Shown here piece after piece: positions 4,561 through 6,224 of a stretch of DNA of 6,224 bases. A program made the position numbers and the translations under genes. Numbering within the stretch: the stretch's first letter is position 1; the number at the start of each line of letters is the position of its first letter. Location: NCBI GenBank assembly GCA_018828205.1, contig JAHJWA010000382.1, positions 1 through 6,224 on the forward strand, read 5' to 3'. The notes under the pieces were generated by a model. That model was not told the origin of the DNA and ran no database searches. It worked only from the letters and a program-made list of their open reading frames with translations. This DNA comes from Alphaproteobacteria bacterium (GTDB lineage Bacteria; Pseudomonadota; Alphaproteobacteria; Sphingomonadales; Sphingomonadaceae).

Positions 4561-5597
4561 TAGGCGGTGACGGGTTCGAGAATGCGGATGCTCCCGAGAC
4601 CGGCATCGATCTCGACCCGCGCGCCGACCGGGAGGCTGAGCTGGTTGGCGACATGACCGATGTTGGCGCCGCGAAACGCGGGCACGCCGAGCGGGGCCAG
4701 ATAATGCTCGAGCAGCTCGGGCACGGTGAAGCCGCTGTAGTCCTCGACCCCCGCTGCGCAGCGGGTGCACTGGCCGAACACCACGCCTGCGACCCGGTCG
4801 AGAATGCCCGAGAGCGCCAGCTGGCTGAGCATCCGGTCGATCCGGTACTGGGCTTCGCCGGTGTCTTCGAGAAACAGGATCGCGCCGTCGAAATCGGGCA
4901 GCCAGGGCGTCCCTACCAGCGCGGTGAGCACCGAGAGATTGCCGCCGAGCAGACGCCCGCGCGCCTTGCCGGGGCGGATCGCGACGGTCTGCCAGCGCTC
5001 CTGCACCGCGGGGTCGGGGGTGCCGGTCGCGGGGTTGCGAAAGGTCGGCGTGGCGCCGGCGAAGGCGAGATGCCACAGGCTTTCCCAGCTGATTTTCGGC
5101 CAGCTGTTGCCCGCATTGGGCGCGTGGATCGTGGCAAACCCCGCGCGCGCCGCGAAGGCGAGGTGGAGCGCGGTGATGTCGCTGAAGCCGATCAGCAGCT
5201 TGGGACCGGCGCGGATCGTCTCCCAGTCGAGATGCGGGAGCAGCCGCGCGCTGCCCCAGCCGCCGCGCACCGCGAACACCGCGCGCACCGAATCATCTCC
5301 GAACATCGCGTTGAGATCGGCCGCGCGCTGCCGGTCGGTTCCGGCGAGATAGCCGTAGCGCGTCCCGACATGCGCGCCGACCTTCGGCACCAGCCCCATC
5401 CCCTCGATCGTCGCCTTCACCATCTCGATCTGCGCCGGATCGTCGCTGAAGGCCGCGGGCTCGACCAGGCCCACCGTATCTCCGGGCCGCAGGCGCGGCG
5501 GCAAGCGGCCGGTGCGGGCAGCAGCCGGAGCGCCGCCGAGCGCGAGCGCGGCGGGCAAGGCAGCAAGCGATTGGATGAAGAGGCGTCGGTCGGGCAT
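4560..5597 (-). CDS. S66 family LD-carboxypeptidase with twin-arginine signal
   Basis: The product is 345 residues. Family members cut the bond between meso-diaminopimelate and D-Ala in peptidoglycan tetrapeptides during murein recycling or remodelling. The catalytic triad is visible: nucleophile Ser139 in IGFSDITALH, Glu244 in FLEDTGE and His315 in IGHVANQLSLPVG. Other family signatures are YGYLAGTDRQRAADLNAMF (about 81-99) and RGGWGSARLLPHLDW (about 111-125). The N-terminus DRRLFIQ followed by a hydrophobic Ala/Leu stretch and APAAA (about 23-27) is a twin-arginine-type signal peptide, so this form probably works in the periplasm, unlike the cytoplasmic E. coli LdcA. ATG 5597 is chosen because the signal starts there, although its ribosome-binding site is weak. 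The TAG stop uses the last base of the IS630 element. Confidence 0.93.
   Translation of the reverse strand: MPDRRLFIQSLAALPAALALGGAPAAARTGRLPPRLRPGDTVGLVEPAAFSDDPAQIEMVKATIEGMGLVPKVGAHVGTRYGYLAGTDRQRAADLNAMFGDDSVRAVFAVRGGWGSARLLPHLDWETIRAGPKLLIGFSDITALHLAFAARAGFATIHAPNAGNSWPKISWESLWHLAFAGATPTFRNPATGTPDPAVQERWQTVAIRPGKARGRLLGGNLSVLTALVGTPWLPDFDGAILFLEDTGEAQYRIDRMLSQLALSGILDRVAGVVFGQCTRCAAGVEDYSGFTVPELLEHYLAPLGVPAFRGANIGHVANQLSLPVGARVEIDAGLGSIRILEPVTA
4561..4562. repeat. Right TA target-site duplication of the IS630 element
   Basis: This is the second copy of the duplicated TA. On the minus strand it forms, with the last IS base (C4560, read as G), the TAG stop of the LD-carboxypeptidase gene. 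Confidence 0.85.
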
Positions 5598-5676
5598 GCT
5601 CGTTCATAGCAGCGGCGCTGCGACCCGCCACCCTCGCGCTGCCGCCCCGCTTGCACGGCAAGGCGCCATCCCGCTT

Positions 5677-5696
5677 CGGGGCCCCGCTTGGCCCCG
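5677..5696. repeat. 7-bp GC-rich hairpin between divergent genes
   Basis: CGGGGCC (5677-5683) and GGCCCCG (5690-5696) pair around a six-base loop. The hairpin lies between the starts of the LD-carboxypeptidase gene (-) and the GAF gene (+), where no terminator is needed. The motif CCCGCTT occurs three times nearby (within 5645-5653, 5669-5677 and 5682-5690). It could be an extragenic palindromic repeat. Confidence 0.45.
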
Positions 5697-5786
5697 GACC
5701 GGCGCCTTTTGGGCCCCCGCTACTCTCGGGCGGAAAGACACGATCCGTTAAGGTCTTGCCCCTTAAATAAAGGGCTGAGATTTATT

Positions 5787-6224
5787 ATGAAACCCCATGA
5801 CGAACCCGGTCGGCTCGACGCCCTTCATCGATTGAACCTGCTCGACACCCCGCCGAGCGAGAGTTTCGATCGCATCACCCGCATGGCGAGCCAGATTTTC
5901 GACCTGCCGATGGCGGCGGTTTCGCTCACCGACAGCGACCGGCAATGGTTCAAGTCGCGCGTCGGCGTGGCGCACGGATCGCTCCCGCGCGACAAGGCGC
6001 CCTGCGCCGCGGTCGCCGAAAGCACCGAGACCATCGTCCTGCCCGACCTGCTCGAGCATCCCTTCTATGCGAACAGCGTCCTCGCCTCGCAGGGGGTGCG
6101 TTTCTACGCGGGCGCGCCGCTGACCACGCGCGAGGGCTTCGGGCTGGGCGCGCTCTGCGTCATCGGCATGGAACCCAGGACCGCCAGCCCCTCGCAGATG
6201 GCGGCGCTGGAGGATCTGGCGCAG
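5787..6224 (+). CDS. GAF-domain sensory/signalling protein, N-terminal part
   Basis: The frame starts at ATG 5787 and runs open to the window edge, showing 146 residues. GAG at 5777-5779 and AAAGGG at 5769-5774 upstream are possible ribosome-binding sequences. Residues 9-135 match the GAF domain typical of GAF-linked histidine kinases and diguanylate cyclases: RLDALHRLNLLDTPPSESFDRIT, MAAVSLTDSDRQWFKSRVG, a Cys at the family's usual 'FC' position (KAPCAAV), then RFYAGAPLTTREGFGLGALCVIG. GAF domains bind small ligands or cofactors. No haem- or bilin-binding residue set is obvious, so the signal is unknown. The output domain lies beyond the window, so kinase and diguanylate cyclase remain equally possible. 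It is divergent from the LD-carboxypeptidase gene with a 189-base gap. Confidence 0.88.
   Translation, partial: MKPHDEPGRLDALHRLNLLDTPPSESFDRITRMASQIFDLPMAAVSLTDSDRQWFKSRVGVAHGSLPRDKAPCAAVAESTETIVLPDLLEHPFYANSVLASQGVRFYAGAPLTTREGFGLGALCVIGMEPRTASPSQMAALEDLAQ

Noticed and set aside
4500..5609. Long plus-strand ORF (369 residues) opposite the LD-carboxypeptidase gene
   Set aside because: It is an Arg/Ala/Glu-rich antisense shadow of a gene whose catalytic triad is intact on the minus strand, and it starts inside the IS.
5760..5774. CCCTT-AAATA-AAGGG hairpin before the GAF gene
   Set aside because: The stem is only 5 bp with an A/T-only loop and no T-run, so it is weak as a terminator or riboregulator. 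AAAGGG may simply be part of the ribosome-binding region.

Overview
The window is GC-rich, with gene families and IS types that are common in alphaproteobacteria. Sphingomonads (Sphingomonadales) are my best guess. This rests on protein style and composition, not on a marker gene.

Layout. (1) Positions 1-1850 hold a compact accessory-looking gene group. It contains the 3' end of a staphylococcal-nuclease-like gene (+), a 31-residue membrane peptide overlapping it (+), two ATGA-coupled unknown genes (-), a small CxC/CxxC putative zinc-binding protein (+) and an SRAP (YedK/HMCES) abasic-site protein (+). Two of these are DNA-processing families, so the group may be a small DNA-maintenance cluster. 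(2) Positions 1851-2911 are a decayed stretch of about 1 kb with no intact gene. It holds the frameshifted C-terminal remnant of a diguanylate cyclase (-), a perfect hairpin palindrome and the leader of tetR. (3) Positions 2912-3514 encode a 200-residue TetR-family repressor (+), preceded by a candidate operator. (4) Positions 3514-4560 are an apparently complete IS630-family element of 1047 bp with TA duplications and imperfect terminal repeats. Its DD34E transposase is split by a frame change at a run of eight A's. (5) Positions 4560-5597 encode a twin-arginine-signal S66 LD-carboxypeptidase (-). (6) From 5787 to the window end is the N-terminal GAF domain of a sensory or signalling protein (+), cut by the window edge.

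The most striking observation is at the IS boundaries. Removing the IS and one TA copy rebuilds CCGCC-TA-GGCGG, at which tetR (+) and the LD-carboxypeptidase gene (-) ended convergently with stop codons overlapping in a single CTAG. The IS landed on that TA. Because its ends begin with G, both TAG stops were regenerated, so neither protein was changed.

I found no RNA gene, CRISPR array or clear new defence system. The unknown small genes around the SRAP gene are the best candidates for undescribed function.
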